DNA of 64,000 nucleotides from Methanomassiliicoccaceae archaeon UBA328 (GCA_002506905.1 DAYM01000005.1:121231-185230), one strand, 5' to 3'. Shown: positions 9,065-18,859, counted from the first letter of the stretch. Made by a program: numbers and translations. The notes: generated from the letters alone by a model not told the origin.

Positions 9065-11227
9065 TCATTGTCTTTTGTTTCCGTATTCTTTGAGTTTGTC
9101 AGCTACCTTGGGGCCGAATTTGTCGACGGCCTTCATGAAGTCGTCCATTTCGACCTTGGTAGCATCGATCTCTTCCTGCGTCGGCACCTTGCCGTCCTTG
9201 ACCAGGCGTCTGACCGCGGTCATGACCGCTTCGTTGCATATCGCAGAGATATCTGCACCTGTGCAGCCTTCGGTGGCATCCGCGAGCTTGTCGAGATCGA
9301 CATCGTCCGCCAGGGGCTTGGCCTTGGTGTGGATTCCGAAGATCTGTTTCCTGGATTCCTTGTCCGGGGGACCGATGTATATGCTCTTATCGAATCTGCC
9401 GGGTCTCAGCAGGGCGGGATCGATTATGTCGGGCCTATTGGTCGCGGCGATCACCACGACGTCGTTCATAGATTCGAGACCGTCCATTTCGGTCAGCATC
9501 TGCGAGATCACCCTCTCGGTGACATTGCTGTCGCCTCCGGTACCTCTCTCAGGTGCGATCGAATCGATCTCATCCATGAAGATCACACACGGCGATGCCT
9601 GCCTGGCCTTCCTGAACGTCTCCCTTACTGCTTTCTCGGACTCACCGACCCACTTGTTGAGGAACTCCGGGCCCTTCACTGATATGAAGTTCGCCTCGGA
9701 TTCGGTGGCTACCGCTTTTGCCAGCATGGTCTTACCTGTTCCCGGAGGACCATATAGCAATATGCCCTTCGGAGGTTTGGCGTTCATGTGCTGGAACACC
9801 TTTCCGTATTTCAGAGGCCATTCGACAGCTTCTCTGAGCTCCTGTTTGGCGCTTTCGAGGGCTCCGATATCGTCCCATTGTACGTTGGGTTTCTCGATCA
9901 GCACTTCCCTCATGGTCGAAGGCTGCAGGTCCTTCAGGGCGTTGTTGAAATCGTCCATCGTGACGCTGATCTTGTTCAGCACCTCGACGGGGATCTCCTC
10001 GGCCTCGAGATCGACACTGGGCAGCACACGTCTGAGTGAAGCCATTGCGGCTTCCTTACAGAGGGCCGAAAGGTCTGCACCCACGTATCCATGGGTCCTG
10101 TCTGCCAGTCTCTTGAGGTCGACGTTATCCGCCAGAGGCATGCCTTTGGTGTGGATCTGTAGGATCTCGTAACGTCCGTCCCTGTCAGGGACACCGATCT
10201 CGATCTCACGGTCGAATCTTCCGGGTCTCCTGAGAGCCTCATCGATCGAGTTGGGCCTGTTCGTGGCACCTATGACCACGACCTTGCCTCTCGAGTTCAG
10301 GCCGTCCATCAGGGACAGCAGCTGAGCGACGATACGCCTCTCTTCTTCACCGGTGACCTCGTCACGTTTCGGCGCGATCGAATCTATCTCATCGATGAAG
10401 ATGATACTGGGCGCGTTCTCCTCTGCATCCTTGAAGATCTCCCTGAGCTTGCCTTCGGATTCGCCGTAGAACTTGCTCACGATCTCAGGACCGCCTATCG
10501 AGATGAAGTTGCTGCTCGTTTCGCCTGCCACTGCTTTTGCCAGCATGGTCTTACCGGTTCCCGGCGGCCCATGCAGGAGCACTCCTTTGGGAGCTTCGAC
10601 ACCCAACCTCTTGAAGAGTTCAGGATGTCTGAGAGGCAGTTCGATCATTTCCCTGATCTTGCCGATCTCGTTGCCCAGTCCTCCGATATCATCGTAGGAT
10701 ACCTTGGGCACTTCCATTCCCGTCGATTTGGCAGGTTTTTCCGACACTTTGACGGAGGTTCCGGACGCCATTATCACAGCGTCTGCGGAAGGGGCATAGG
10801 ATGTCACTATCAGGTCGATCTTGTTTCCCATGACGTTAAGGGTCAGCACATCGCCTTTGGTGAACGCGCGCCCCTCCATTACCTGGGCGAGGTACTCTTC
10901 TCCGCCCTGAAGCCTGAGGTCTTCTGTAGGCGAGAACGTGATCTTCTCAGCGTTCTTCGCAACGACCTTCTTGATCCCGACCTTCTCGTCGATCGACGTA
11001 CCGGCGTTGCGCCTGGTGGATCCGTCGATCCTTATGATGCCGCGGTTGGCATCCTCGGGTGCTCCCCTCAGTACTTTTGATACTGTCTTCTTGGTGCCTT
11101 CGATCTGGATGATGTCCCCGACCTTGATGTCGAGAATATCCATCAATTCAGGATCGAGACGGCATATTCCTTTCCCGGTCTCACCGGGTTTGAGTTCTGC
11201 GACCTTGATCGCTTTATCGTTAGTCAT
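9065..11227 (-). CDS. cdc48: Cdc48/VAT-type AAA+ ATPase
   Basis: A 720-residue homolog of VAT/p97, a hexameric unfoldase that feeds the proteasome. The N-domain (about 1-180) begins with the double-psi barrel part. Domains D1 and D2 each have Walker A ([13 protein letters not shown]) and Walker B ([12 protein letters not shown] and [15 protein letters not shown]) plus arginine-finger regions ([20 protein letters not shown]). I start at ATG 11227, which has AAAGGTGATC just before it; the frame is open to 11266, but that would overlap the upstream gene. The regulator stop is 13 bp upstream and hsp20 follows, so the three genes form an operon. Confidence 0.95.
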   Translation of the reverse strand: MTNDKAIKVAELKPGETGKGICRLDPELMDILDIKVGDIIQIEGTKKTVSKVLRGAPEDANRGIIRIDGSTRRNAGTSIDEKVGIKKVVAKNAEKITFSPTEDLRLQGGEEYLAQVMEGRAFTKGDVLTLNVMGNKIDLIVTSYAPSADAVIMASGTSVKVSEKPAKSTGMEVPKVSYDDIGGLGNEIGKIREMIELPLRHPELFKRLGVEAPKGVLLHGPPGTGKTMLAKAVAGETSSNFISIGGPEIVSKFYGESEGKLREIFKDAEENAPSIIFIDEIDSIAPKRDEVTGEEERRIVAQLLSLMDGLNSRGKVVVIGATNRPNSIDEALRRPGRFDREIEIGVPDRDGRYEILQIHTKGMPLADNVDLKRLADRTHGYVGADLSALCKEAAMASLRRVLPSVDLEAEEIPVEVLNKISVTMDDFNNALKDLQPSTMREVLIEKPNVQWDDIGALESAKQELREAVEWPLKYGKVFQHMNAKPPKGILLYGPPGTGKTMLAKAVATESEANFISVKGPEFLNKWVGESEKAVRETFRKARQASPCVIFMDEIDSIAPERGTGGDSNVTERVISQMLTEMDGLESMNDVVVIAATNRPDIIDPALLRPGRFDKSIYIGPPDKESRKQIFGIHTKAKPLADDVDLDKLADATEGCTGADISAICNEAVMTAVRRLVKDGKVPTQEEIDATKVEMDDFMKAVDKFGPKVADKLKEYGNKRQ

Positions 11228-11240
11228 TTTGATCACCTTT

Positions 11241-11870
11241 TCATTGGAGCATGGACAGCAGGTCATCGATCATCTGATCCACAGATGATTCGTTGACACC
11301 CATCTCCTTTGAGATGGTAGCCTTGTCCATGTCCGGGTTGTTCAGCATTTCGTACAGCAGGTTCCTGTGGTCGTAATCGATCACTTTATCGTCGATACTG
11401 TCCAAGAACGATCTTATGAGTCTGTTGCGCTCTCCGATCATCTGTGAACGTACCTCATTCAGCTCTTTGAGCTGCCCGTCTATGTCCGATATTCTGTTCC
11501 TAGTCTCCTGAAACTCCTTGGTTTCCTCTATTTTTGTGTCTTCTTTCTCTTTATCTTCATTTTTGGTTTCCGGTGATACCATGTGTGTCTCGAACATTCC
11601 GTTACGGAGATCGATCAGTATGGTGAACTCGCTGCTGGGGCGGTAGAAGATCCTGTCGGGACCTACGTTGCTGCTCTGTCTGTAGTGGACCACCATGCCG
11701 TTACGTTCCATAACATCCAGGTTCTTGACCACCGACTGTTGGCTGATCCCCAACTCTTTGGACAGCTGAAGGGGATAATGCGGTTCACGCACGATCGCCT
11801 GGAGTATGCGTCTTCTGGTCGGGTTCTCAACTACGGACAGTATGCGGTCCAGGTCATCCATGGGTATCAC
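11241..11870 (-). CDS. Winged-helix heat-shock-type regulator (Phr/HSR1-like context)
   Basis: A 209-residue ArsR-like regulator. A winged helix occupies about residues 5-75 ([12 protein letters not shown], then [26 protein letters not shown]); a charged coiled coil follows at about 105-150, and the C-terminus (165-209) looks like a second helix-turn-helix ([19 protein letters not shown]). The start is GTG 11870 or ATG 11861. It is first in an operon with cdc48 and hsp20. The same three functions are joined in Archaeoglobus (HSR1) and are controlled by Phr in Pyrococcus; a matching role as an autorepressor is inferred. Its promoter holds a 7-bp inverted repeat and a third half-site. Confidence 0.82.
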   Translation of the reverse strand: MIPMDDLDRILSVVENPTRRRILQAIVREPHYPLQLSKELGISQQSVVKNLDVMERNGMVVHYRQSSNVGPDRIFYRPSSEFTILIDLRNGMFETHMVSPETKNEDKEKEDTKIEETKEFQETRNRISDIDGQLKELNEVRSQMIGERNRLIRSFLDSIDDKVIDYDHRNLLYEMLNNPDMDKATISKEMGVNESSVDQMIDDLLSMLQ

Positions 11871-11886
11871 TGTAACTCTTTTGGTT

Positions 11887-11924
11887 TACAACTGATAGTT
11901 GTATAGTGATAGTTGTATATAAAA
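11887..11924 (-). promoter_or_regulatory. Promoter and candidate operator of the cdc48-hsp20 operon
   Basis: On the minus strand TTTTATATA (11916-11924) is the TATA box, about 46-54 nt before the start codon. Downstream of it TACAACT-N3-AGTTGTA (11887-11903) is a perfect 7-bp inverted repeat, and a further copy of the half-site extends the box region: AGTTGTATA occurs at 11897-11905 and 11911-11919 on the plus strand, 14 bp apart. The repeats fall between the TATA box and the predicted start point, where a repressor would block RNA polymerase. Confidence 0.6.
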
Positions 11925-11993
11925 CGTTGCTTTTTTGGGATGAATTACAGGAAAAATGAGAAAAAATGGGGGCGGACCCCCAATGGTTTGCGA

Positions 11994-13556
11994 TCAGGAC
12001 ATGTCCAGGGGAACAGGAATCTCGGGTTCGAGAACGAACTTGAACACTGATTTGCCTTTGCCCTTGGAGAGATCTTTGATGGATGTGGGGATGTAATTCC
12101 TCTTTGTCGTCCTGTATATGACCTCGCTCAGTTCTCCGATGTAGAACCACACGAGAGATCTTCCGCCGGTACCGAGGAAAAGACTGTTCTCCATGGTGAT
12201 CGTGAGCGGAATGTAGGATTCCCTTGTGAACGTGGTCCCGAATACACTCTCGGTGCTGCAGATCGTGGTTATGTAGTTGTCTGCGTTGATCTCGGGGTTC
12301 TTCTTCATGAAGATCCGGGCGTATGATCTGCCCAGAGCCTCCTGGATAGGTCCGCTGTCGATTCCGGTGGCATCCAATACGACCATGAAATACTTGAAGA
12401 TCGACCTGTAGTAATACTTCGGATCATTGACGCATTCAAGCAGGATCTCCCTGATCTCACTGTATTCCTTGATGGTATCCTTCTTTCTGGACATCGCTTC
12501 CATGCCGTAGTTCCTGTAGACATTGGAACCCGGGATGGACCTGCCGGTGTAGATGATGCCGGCATTCTCGAGCTTGGTCAGGTTGGAGAATAGGGTGGAC
12601 TGTGAACCTCCCAGTTTCTTGTTGAGACCTTTGAGAGTGTCGGGATTGGCCGCCAGAGCCTCGATGATACTGATCTGGGCGGGGTTGTTGATCATTCTCG
12701 GACACTTGTCGCGGTCTATGGAGATGCAGAACTGTTCTGCGGTACCGCTGTTCTTTCTGATCCTGATAAGGCCGCTGTCTAAGAACATGTTCGTCGGAAC
12801 GGTCTTGTGTTCCGGAACGGGCTCTATCGTGAAAGTTATGGTATCGGCGGTGTTGGGGCCGTTACTGAGGATCATGTGAGGCTTTCCGGTCAATTCTTCG
12901 ACGACCGCACAGACCATTCCGATGGTTCCGCGGAACGAGGTCCCCGGATCCTTGGGCATCTCGTCGTAGAAGCGCATGCGAATGGTCAGCGGGTTGCTGG
13001 AGGTCTGTTCAAGATGGGGGCATCCTCCTTCTTCGAAGAATTTACCCAGGACCTTGCACGCATCGTCCTTGGTCTTGATGTTGTGTTCTTTGACCATCAG
13101 CTGTCCGAGCAGCCTTCCTACCCTTTCCACAAGAGGTCCGATATCGATACCGGTCTTCACGGCACTCGTACACGCGAATCCCACAAGGCTCCTGTAAAGG
13201 GCGACGCCTTCATACAGATTCTTCTCCAGGATGAGGTCCAGGAGTTTATCGTACTCCGGGTGCGTGTCACAGGAGACGAGGATCTTCAGAGAGATGTTGG
13301 TGTAGTAGACCTTTCTGCGATCTTCGGAATCCCTGTACGAGGCGATAAGTCTCTTTTCTTCGAGTTTGTTCGTGTTGAACAGTACTGTCGATACAGGGAG
13401 CTTGAGCTCTCTGGACAGTTCGGCCAGGGTCAGGTTGTTGTATTCGATCAACTTCATGATCTCCATACCGGTCTCGTTGTTCAGGCATTTGATTCCATCA
13501 TCGGTATAGAAGACACCGAATGATTTTCCTTTATCTTCTATTGACATACAATTCAC
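11994..13556 (-). CDS. Tandem-duplicated winged-helix regulator with sensor-like domains
   Basis: A 520-residue protein made of two copies of one unit. Each unit has a winged helix (LAELSRELKLPVSTVLFNTNKL near 40-60; LKGLNKKLGGSQSTLFSNLTKL near 300-320) followed by about 180 residues of mixed helix and strand, with shared stretches such as GIDIGPLVERVGRLL and GIDSGPIQEALGRSY. The sensor part vaguely resembles V4R-like ligand-binding domains; this is uncertain. The start is GTG 13556 or ATG 13547. It is divergent from endA across a 121-bp AT-rich region. Covalent fusion of two units would give a built-in pseudo-dimer. The ligand and targets are unknown. Confidence 0.7.
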   Translation of the reverse strand: MNCMSIEDKGKSFGVFYTDDGIKCLNNETGMEIMKLIEYNNLTLAELSRELKLPVSTVLFNTNKLEEKRLIASYRDSEDRRKVYYTNISLKILVSCDTHPEYDKLLDLILEKNLYEGVALYRSLVGFACTSAVKTGIDIGPLVERVGRLLGQLMVKEHNIKTKDDACKVLGKFFEEGGCPHLEQTSSNPLTIRMRFYDEMPKDPGTSFRGTIGMVCAVVEELTGKPHMILSNGPNTADTITFTIEPVPEHKTVPTNMFLDSGLIRIRKNSGTAEQFCISIDRDKCPRMINNPAQISIIEALAANPDTLKGLNKKLGGSQSTLFSNLTKLENAGIIYTGRSIPGSNVYRNYGMEAMSRKKDTIKEYSEIREILLECVNDPKYYYRSIFKYFMVVLDATGIDSGPIQEALGRSYARIFMKKNPEINADNYITTICSTESVFGTTFTRESYIPLTITMENSLFLGTGGRSLVWFYIGELSEVIYRTTKRNYIPTSIKDLSKGKGKSVFKFVLEPEIPVPLDMS

Positions 13557-13677
13557 TTCTAATGTTATTGAAAGATTTAAATTCTTTGAATCTGAAACTT
13601 AGATTACAAAATACAAACAATACAATTGAAAATGAACATATATACTTTTTCTTTATTCCCGTGTATTATTACTGATA
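13557..13677. promoter_or_regulatory. AT-rich divergent promoter region
   Basis: This 121-bp spacer is markedly AT-rich and contains TATA-like runs (for example ATATATAC near 13638) that could serve endA on the plus strand and other AT tracts for the duplicated regulator on the minus strand. No clear palindrome is seen. Confidence 0.4.
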
Positions 13678-14769
13678 TTGCTATCAGAACAATCCAAATA
13701 TGTAGACCTGATTGTGTCACTGATGCCCGGAGTACTGACGGATGATATTGTGGTCGTCAAGGACCAGAGAGAGGGATGCCAACTATTCAATAAAGGTAAT
13801 TTTGGCTATCCCATGAGGGGCGGCGGTACGCAGCTCGATCTGGTGGAGGCAGTATTCCTCGTAGAATGCGACAGACTGGAAGTGGAATACGAAGGCAGAA
13901 AGATGGCCTTCGACGACATGTTCAGTTATGCGTCGTCGGTCAGCGAGGGATTCGATATCAAATATCTCGTTTACAGAGATATAAGGCAGCGCGGTTTTGT
14001 CGTCAAACAGGAGACCGGCGGTTTTGATTTCTCCGTGTTCCCCCGCGGTTCCACAATGAGCAACTCCCGTCCGATCTACATGGTGCGCGCAGTATCAGAA
14101 AGGACCGCCTTGGACATCACGAAGTTCGCGGCCGAGATATCTCAGACGGAGAACCGCGGAAAAAAGCTTCTGTACGGGGTCGTGGACGAAGAAGGGGACC
14201 TGACATACTACATAATGTCCATGCAGGATCCCGTCGGCGATGTGTACGGGGAGGCGGAGAGATGTCTGAAAGGGACATTGATCAGCGACCGTGTGTTCGT
14301 ATTCTCGTCGGAGGATGCGGAAGAACTCCGCAAGGCAGGTTTCTACGGCAAGATGATGGAAGGCATCCTTCAGCTTTCGTTGATCGAAGGATGTTACCTC
14401 TGTTCCACAGGTCAATTGGAGATATCCTCGAATGACGGAACTCCCATGTCATATGGGGAACTGAGGGATTTCGGTACCAAGGTCCAGGACGAGTTCGATC
14501 TGCGCATGAAGGCTTTCGCAGACCTGAGGAAGCGCGGCCTGGTAGTGAAGACCGGTTTCAAGTACGGTACACATTTCAGGGTGTATGAGAGATCTCCGGA
14601 CGAGTGCCATGCCAGATATCTGGTCCATGCAGTTCCGGCATCGAAGGTCACGATGTGGCCGGAGATATCCAGGACGGTCAGGCTGTCCGGCGGTGTCAAG
14701 AAGGAGATCCTGTTCTGCCGCATCAGCGATATGGTGGAATATCTGGAATTCAAATGGTTCAGACCGTGA
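13678..14769 (+). CDS. endA: tRNA-splicing endonuclease, two-repeat (alpha2) type
   Basis: A 363-residue endonuclease that excises introns from pre-tRNAs at bulge-helix-bulge structures. It has two related halves: the N-terminal repeat (about 10-170) is degenerate, and the C-terminal one carries the catalytic triad, seen as Tyr in FKYGTHFRVY, His in CHARYLVHAV and Lys in GGVKKEILF. This is the euryarchaeal alpha2 layout. The product begins with TTG at 13678; no better ATG is nearby. It ends 1 bp before the convergent DUF5714 gene. Confidence 0.9.
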   Translation: MLSEQSKYVDLIVSLMPGVLTDDIVVVKDQREGCQLFNKGNFGYPMRGGGTQLDLVEAVFLVECDRLEVEYEGRKMAFDDMFSYASSVSEGFDIKYLVYRDIRQRGFVVKQETGGFDFSVFPRGSTMSNSRPIYMVRAVSERTALDITKFAAEISQTENRGKKLLYGVVDEEGDLTYYIMSMQDPVGDVYGEAERCLKGTLISDRVFVFSSEDAEELRKAGFYGKMMEGILQLSLIEGCYLCSTGQLEISSNDGTPMSYGELRDFGTKVQDEFDLRMKAFADLRKRGLVVKTGFKYGTHFRVYERSPDECHARYLVHAVPASKVTMWPEISRTVRLSGGVKKEILFCRISDMVEYLEFKWFRP

Positions 14770-15459
14770 TCACGGGTGGAACGGACATCTTTTTCCCAGG
14801 CATTGCCTGTTCCTTTCATGGAACGTACACGTCGGCACTTCGCATTTCATCTCGACGCCGAGTTTTTCGGTGATGAATTTCGATGCCGTCATCAGGGTCA
14901 GGAAAGAATCCCTTTTGCAACAGCGCGGGCCTCCGACCTCTGCGATGGCGGCAAGACATTTTGACGTCATGAGGTTGGACATCCCCCATGATCCCTCGGT
15001 CAAAGGCGTGGCTCCCGTGAGAACGCTGATGAACGTTCCCGCACTGACCGCCGAACCGCAGCATCCGTAGTTTCCGCAGACGCCTCCCGGAACTGCCGAC
15101 ATTCTGTCGCAGATCCTTATGATGGCGGCGGGAAGGTCGATATCGCCTCCGCAGTTGTGATATGCGGTCGCGAGTACGCATCCGACAAGAAGATGATGTT
15201 CCGGTCCGTGCATGTTAACGGAAGGGTCCTTCATGATTCCGATCGCCAATTCGATCGGATCTCTGATCTCCGACCCGAGACAGGTCTCCACAATGACGAC
15301 CTTGGCAGGAGCCTCATGGCACCGGTCGCAGACGAAATGTCCTTTCGGGCATCTGACGTCCGATATGAAATCCTTCCCGCAAACGGAACATACAGCCTTT
15401 TCCTTTTTTTCGGAATACACAAGTTCCTCGCCGCAGATAAGACAGCCTTCGGAGTGCAT
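14770..15459 (-). CDS. DUF5714 cysteine-rich protein
   Basis: A 229-residue protein of the DUF5714 family found mainly in methanogens and anaerobes. It opens with zinc-ribbon-like pairs (CLICGEE, CSVCGKDF, CPKGHFVCDRC) and continues with a glycine- and cysteine-rich body (GGVCGNYGCCGSAVSAG, GGPRCCKRD, CEVPTC) ending in CLGKRCPFHP. So many cysteines suggest metal or Fe-S binding. Its function is not known; the body has no catalytic motif I recognise. It sits alone between endA (convergent) and tfb (same strand, 55 bp away with a terminator between). Confidence 0.82.
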   Translation of the reverse strand: MHSEGCLICGEELVYSEKKEKAVCSVCGKDFISDVRCPKGHFVCDRCHEAPAKVVIVETCLGSEIRDPIELAIGIMKDPSVNMHGPEHHLLVGCVLATAYHNCGGDIDLPAAIIRICDRMSAVPGGVCGNYGCCGSAVSAGTFISVLTGATPLTEGSWGMSNLMTSKCLAAIAEVGGPRCCKRDSFLTLMTASKFITEKLGVEMKCEVPTCTFHERNRQCLGKRCPFHP

Positions 15460-15484
15460 GGACCGTCAATGGCAATGATAAATA

Positions 15485-15506
15485 AAAAAGGCGGGCCGAA
15501 GCCCGC
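15485..15506 (-). terminator. Intrinsic-type terminator after tfb
   Basis: On the minus strand GCGGGC-TTCG-GCCCGC (15491-15506) is a perfect 6-bp stem with a UUCG tetraloop, followed by CTTTTTTA. It begins 7 bp past the tfb stop codon. Confidence 0.7.
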
Positions 15507-15513
15507 ATGAGTT

Positions 15514-16446
15514 TCAAAGCTGGATCTCGATACCGAGTTTCTCGGTGAGTTCCTTGTATCTGTTCCTGATGGTGACCTCTGTCACACCGGCAACATCCGC
15601 GACCTCTCTCTGGGTCCTGCGCTCGTTGCACAGGATCGACGAGATATAGATCGCCGCCGCGGCCACACCGGTAGGTCCGCGTCCCGAGGTAAGTTCCTTC
15701 TCGGACGCATCCTTGAGGATCTCCGCGGCCTTGCTCTGGACCTCTCCGCTGAGCTTCAGTTCGGAGCAGAACCTCTGGACGTAGTCCTGGGGTTTTGTGG
15801 GCATGAGCTTCAGTTTCAGTTCGCGCGTCATGAAACGGTACGTACGCCCGATCTCTTTCCTTCCCACACGGCTGGATCCTGCGACCTCATCGAGTGTTCT
15901 GGGGACACCGCACTGTCTGCACGCCGCGTACAGCGATGCTGCCACGACACCTTCGATCGACCTTCCCCTGATGAGGTTCTTGTTGACCGCTTTCCTGTAG
16001 ATCATAGCAGCTGTTTCCCTGACGTTCCTGGGCAGTCCCATTGTGGACGCCATTCTGTCCAACTCGGACAGGGCGAATGCAAGGTTCCTCTCGGTAGCAT
16101 TGGATACACGGATCCTTCTCTGCCACTTTCTCAGCCTGTACAGCTGGGCTCTGTTCCTGGTAGGGATGCTCTTTCCGTAGCTGTCCTTGTTCTTCCAGGA
16201 GATCTCTGTCGAAAGTCCCTTGTCATGGATGGTATAGGTCATGGGGGCACCGGTACGGGCTCTTTTCTCGCCCTGTTCCACATCAAATGCTCTCCATTCC
16301 GGACCTTGGTCTATGAACTGGTCGTCCAAAACAAGTCCGCAGTCCTCGCACAGGAGCTCTCCTCTCTCGTAATCACGTACGAGGTGGTGGCTTCCGCATT
16401 CGGGACAGACCTCAATTTCTTCTGTTCCTTCTTTTACCTTTACCAT
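15514..16446 (-). CDS. tfb: Transcription initiation factor IIB (TFB)
   Basis: A 310-residue TFB, which bridges TBP-DNA and RNA polymerase and sets the start site. The N-terminal zinc ribbon has CPECGSHH and CEDCGLV pairs; the B-finger/linker follows ([17 protein letters not shown]), then two cyclin folds with the repeat-2 recognition stretch [20 protein letters not shown]. The ATG at 16446 lies inside the end of gar1 (35-bp overlap), an order (gar1-tfb) found in many archaea. Confidence 0.96.
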   Translation of the reverse strand: MVKVKEGTEEIEVCPECGSHHLVRDYERGELLCEDCGLVLDDQFIDQGPEWRAFDVEQGEKRARTGAPMTYTIHDKGLSTEISWKNKDSYGKSIPTRNRAQLYRLRKWQRRIRVSNATERNLAFALSELDRMASTMGLPRNVRETAAMIYRKAVNKNLIRGRSIEGVVAASLYAACRQCGVPRTLDEVAGSSRVGRKEIGRTYRFMTRELKLKLMPTKPQDYVQRFCSELKLSGEVQSKAAEILKDASEKELTSGRGPTGVAAAAIYISSILCNERRTQREVADVAGVTEVTIRNRYKELTEKLGIEIQL

Positions 16447-16684
16447 TTTGGGTTCCTCTTGTTGTGAAGTATAGTGGTTTGTTCTTCAGTCCCATCCCTG
16501 CCGTTTTGTCATCCAGCTGGACAGACACATAAGGTTCATCGACAGGTCCGAAGATGCGTTTCACGTTTCCGACCTTCTTTTCTCTGCGATCGAAGACGGG
16601 ATCGCCGATCTCCGGAAGTTTTTCACTCCTAACGACAGCCTTGCCGTCCGAAGTCGTTTCTTCCACAGTTCCAAGCAATTCCAT
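16412..16684 (-). CDS. gar1: H/ACA RNP subunit Gar1-like protein
   Basis: A 90-residue protein matching archaeal Gar1, a component of H/ACA guide RNPs that pseudouridylate rRNA. The beta-barrel core is seen as [20 protein letters not shown] and EPYVSVQL; the basic tail (GKRRNRRN) would touch RNA. It overlaps tfb by 35 bp and shares its promoter. Cbf5, Nop10 and L7Ae are its partners, of which L7Ae is in this window. Confidence 0.88.
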   Translation of the reverse strand: MELLGTVEETTSDGKAVVRSEKLPEIGDPVFDRREKKVGNVKRIFGPVDEPYVSVQLDDKTAGMGLKNKPLYFTTRGTQNGKGKRRNRRN

Positions 16685-16989
16685 TTCTTTACCTCAAAAA
16701 TAGGTCTTAGTTATATACGCGCTTAGTTATACTCTGTATATATACTTTTTGGATATCTTTATTAACAAAATGACATTAGTATTTTATGTTAATCACTTTG
16801 AACGGGCAATTATGTAATTTGTGTGGACGGCGCATCCATCTATGCTGGCTGTTAACCGGTGTTACATACAATGACGCGGGCGATCGGGGTTTTTTAACGG
16901 CATTTACTGACCCAAGGTTTAATAATGCCAATAGTCTATCACGTGCCAGTTTCATTCGTAATGAATGTTAGAAAAACGGAGGCAAAAAA
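16685..16989. other. Intergenic region between gar1 and a small membrane protein
   Basis: This 305-bp spacer separates divergent genes. It holds the gar1-tfb promoter repeats at its left end, AT-rich DNA around 16735-16795, and a TATA-like TTTAATAAT at 16918-16926 facing the membrane-protein gene. I see no RNA gene or convincing ORF in the middle. Confidence 0.5.
16706..16731 (-). promoter_or_regulatory. Direct repeat in the gar1-tfb promoter
   Basis: The 10-mer CTTAGTTATA (plus strand) occurs at 16706-16715 and 16722-16731. On the minus strand each copy contributes TATAACTAAG, so two TATA-like elements lie 16 bp apart upstream of gar1. This could be a doubled promoter or a regulator site. 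Confidence 0.4.
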
Positions 16990-17292
16990 ATGGATATCTG
17001 GAGTTTCCTTACACTCGTCATCCTTGTTTTCAGCATCGTGATGATGATAGCGGGAATATTCTCGGCCTATTTCGGTGCAGGGAAAAACAGGATGTACGGC
17101 GGCATCATCTTTGCAGTCGGTCTCGTTGCAGGCCTGGTCTGGTCCTACCTCACTATCTGGAGCGGCATCTCGCCCTTCTGTGACGTTGAAGTATGGGATG
17201 TCATGTACAATGCACTCATCGATCTTATCGGTGTACTGATCGGAGCACTTGTTGCGGTCGGTATTTTCCTGGTCGTTGTGCTTAAGAGTTAA
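16990..17292 (+). CDS. Small membrane protein, three predicted TM segments
   Basis: A 100-residue hydrophobic protein that I cannot assign to a family. Predicted membrane segments lie at about 5-27, 35-57 and 73-98; a short loop has WSGISPFCDVEVWDV. A good ribosome-binding site (CGGAGGC) sits 5-6 nt before the ATG. It stands between gar1 (divergent) and purE (same strand, 90 bp), from which it is separated by a stem-loop, so it is probably a single-gene unit. Confidence 0.75.
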   Translation: MDIWSFLTLVILVFSIVMMIAGIFSAYFGAGKNRMYGGIIFAVGLVAGLVWSYLTIWSGISPFCDVEVWDVMYNALIDLIGVLIGALVAVGIFLVVVLKS

Positions 17293-17297
17293 ACACA

Positions 17298-17315
17298 GAG
17301 GGGGTAAAACCCCTC
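17298..17315 (+). terminator. Stem-loop after the small membrane protein gene
   Basis: GAGGGG-N6-CCCCTC is a perfect 6-bp stem 5 bp past the stop codon. The following U tract is weak, so termination by this element alone is uncertain. Confidence 0.4.
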
Positions 17316-17382
17316 GCAAATATCTTTATCACACTTTCTGTCAACGCTGATTATTTATGCTTCGATTCTGTCAGGCGTCTTA

Positions 17383-17862
17383 ATGCCTAAAGTTTCTATC
17401 ATTATGGGAAGCAAAAGCGACCTTCCGGTTGCGGAGAAGGCCATTGCTATCCTGAGAAGGTTCGATGTCGATTTCGACATAGCCGTCGCTTCCGCACACA
17501 GGACCCCCAAGAGGGTCGAGGAGATAGTCACTTCATGCGGTGCAGATGTTTTCATTTCCATCGCTGGTCTGTCCGCGGCACTTCCCGGCGTGATCGCTTC
17601 ATTCACTTGCAAGCCGGTCATCGGAGTGCCTGTAAGCGGAAAGCTGAATTATGATGCCCTGCTGTCGATAGTGCAGATGCCCCCGGGAATACCGGTCGCG
17701 GCGGTCGGATTGGACCGCGGGGACAATGCTGCCGTACTTGCGGTAGAGATGCTTGCGATGACCGACGAGAGGTTATCAAAGGCATTGGCCGATCACAGAA
17801 AGGAACAGGCTGACAAGGTCGCGGCAGATTCGGAACAGGTGATTAAAGATGTTGGGTGTTGA
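17383..17862 (+). CDS. purE: N5-carboxyaminoimidazole ribonucleotide mutase PurE
   Basis: A 159-residue PurE acting in de novo purine synthesis on carboxyaminoimidazole ribonucleotide. The signature [13 protein letters not shown] lies at residues 6-18 and the substrate loop is ASAHRTPKR, as in class I enzymes. No purK is seen nearby; at the high CO2 of an anaerobic habitat the carboxylation of AIR may be spontaneous (inference). The gene overlaps the GMP synthase subunit B gene by 14 bp, so both purine genes are coupled. Confidence 0.93.
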   Translation: MPKVSIIMGSKSDLPVAEKAIAILRRFDVDFDIAVASAHRTPKRVEEIVTSCGADVFISIAGLSAALPGVIASFTCKPVIGVPVSGKLNYDALLSIVQMPPGIPVAAVGLDRGDNAAVLAVEMLAMTDERLSKALADHRKEQADKVAADSEQVIKDVGC

Positions 17863-18796
17863 GGATTTCGTCAACGAGGCAATAGAGGACATTAAGTCCA
17901 AGATTACCGGAAAGGCTATCATTGCCTGCTCCGGAGGTGTGGACAGCATGGTCGCTGCCACGCTTACAAGCAAAGCTATCGGAGACAGGCTTCTAGCCGT
18001 CTACGTGGACAACGGACTTATGAGAAAGGGCGAGACCGATGAGGTCCGCACCATGATGGAACACATGGGTATCAATTTCAAGATCGCCGATGCGGGAGAG
18101 CAGTTCTTTGCCGCACTCAAAGGCGTGACCGATCCCGAACAGAAGAGGAAGATCATCGGAGAGAAGTTCATCAGGGTGTTCGAGGCCGAGGCCAGATCTT
18201 TCGGGGCAGACACACTCGTTCAGGGAACTATCGCTCCCGACTGGATCGAGTCCGGGGACGGTGTCCGCGACACGATCAAATCCCATCACAATGTGGGAGG
18301 ATTGCCCAAGGACCTCGGAATGGCACTTGTAGAGCCCCTCAGAGATCTGTACAAGGATGAGGTCAGGGATGTTGCCAGGTTCCTCGGTGTAGAAGCATCG
18401 GAGAGACAGCCCTTCCCCGGACCGGCCCTTGCGGTCAGGTGTCTCGGCGAAGTGACTCCCGAGAACATCGAGATCGTCCGTGAGGCATGTTTCATCGTCG
18501 AAGACGAGATCAGGAAGGCGGCAGCGGCAGGAAAGATGCCCCTCCCGTGGCAGTATTTCGCAGCGCTCCTCCCCACAAGGTCTGTCGGGGTCCAGGGAGA
18601 CAGAAGGGCGTACGGAAGGACCATTGTCATCCGTGCGGTCGAATCCGTCGACGGAATGACCGCCACTTATGCCAAGATCCCCATGGATGTCTTGGATGTC
18701 ATGGCCACCCGTATCACCAACGAGATGAAGAGCCAGGTCAACCGTGTTGTCTACGACATCACGAACAAGCCCCCGTCCACCATCGAGTGGGAATGA
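17849..18796 (+). CDS. guaAB: GMP synthase subunit B (ATP pyrophosphatase)
   Basis: A 315-residue ATP-PPase subunit of the archaeal two-protein GMP synthase; it adenylates XMP and receives ammonia from subunit A. The PP-loop is SGGVDSM (about 29-35). Dimerisation-domain motifs [18 protein letters not shown] and the C-terminal [10 protein letters not shown] ending are intact. It overlaps purE and is followed by a stem-loop; subunit A starts 60 bp later with its own promoter. Confidence 0.95.
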   Translation: MLGVEDFVNEAIEDIKSKITGKAIIACSGGVDSMVAATLTSKAIGDRLLAVYVDNGLMRKGETDEVRTMMEHMGINFKIADAGEQFFAALKGVTDPEQKRKIIGEKFIRVFEAEARSFGADTLVQGTIAPDWIESGDGVRDTIKSHHNVGGLPKDLGMALVEPLRDLYKDEVRDVARFLGVEASERQPFPGPALAVRCLGEVTPENIEIVREACFIVEDEIRKAAAAGKMPLPWQYFAALLPTRSVGVQGDRRAYGRTIVIRAVESVDGMTATYAKIPMDVLDVMATRITNEMKSQVNRVVYDITNKPPSTIEWE

Positions 18797-18805
18797 ATTT
18801 CTTTA

Positions 18806-18820
18806 CCGGGCTCTGCCCGG
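18806..18820 (+). terminator. Stem-loop between GMP synthase subunit genes
   Basis: CCGGGC-TCT-GCCCGG forms a 6-bp stem 10 bp past the subunit B stop; a TATA-like CTATATATG (18831-18839) follows and probably serves subunit A. Confidence 0.45.
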
Positions 18821-18859
18821 CCAATTATTTCTATATATGTTCAGTCTTATCATCCTTTG

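Noticed and set aside
16786..16971. A 61-residue open frame in the gar1 upstream spacer.
   Set aside because: No ribosome-binding site, improbable composition, and the TATA box of the next gene lies inside it.
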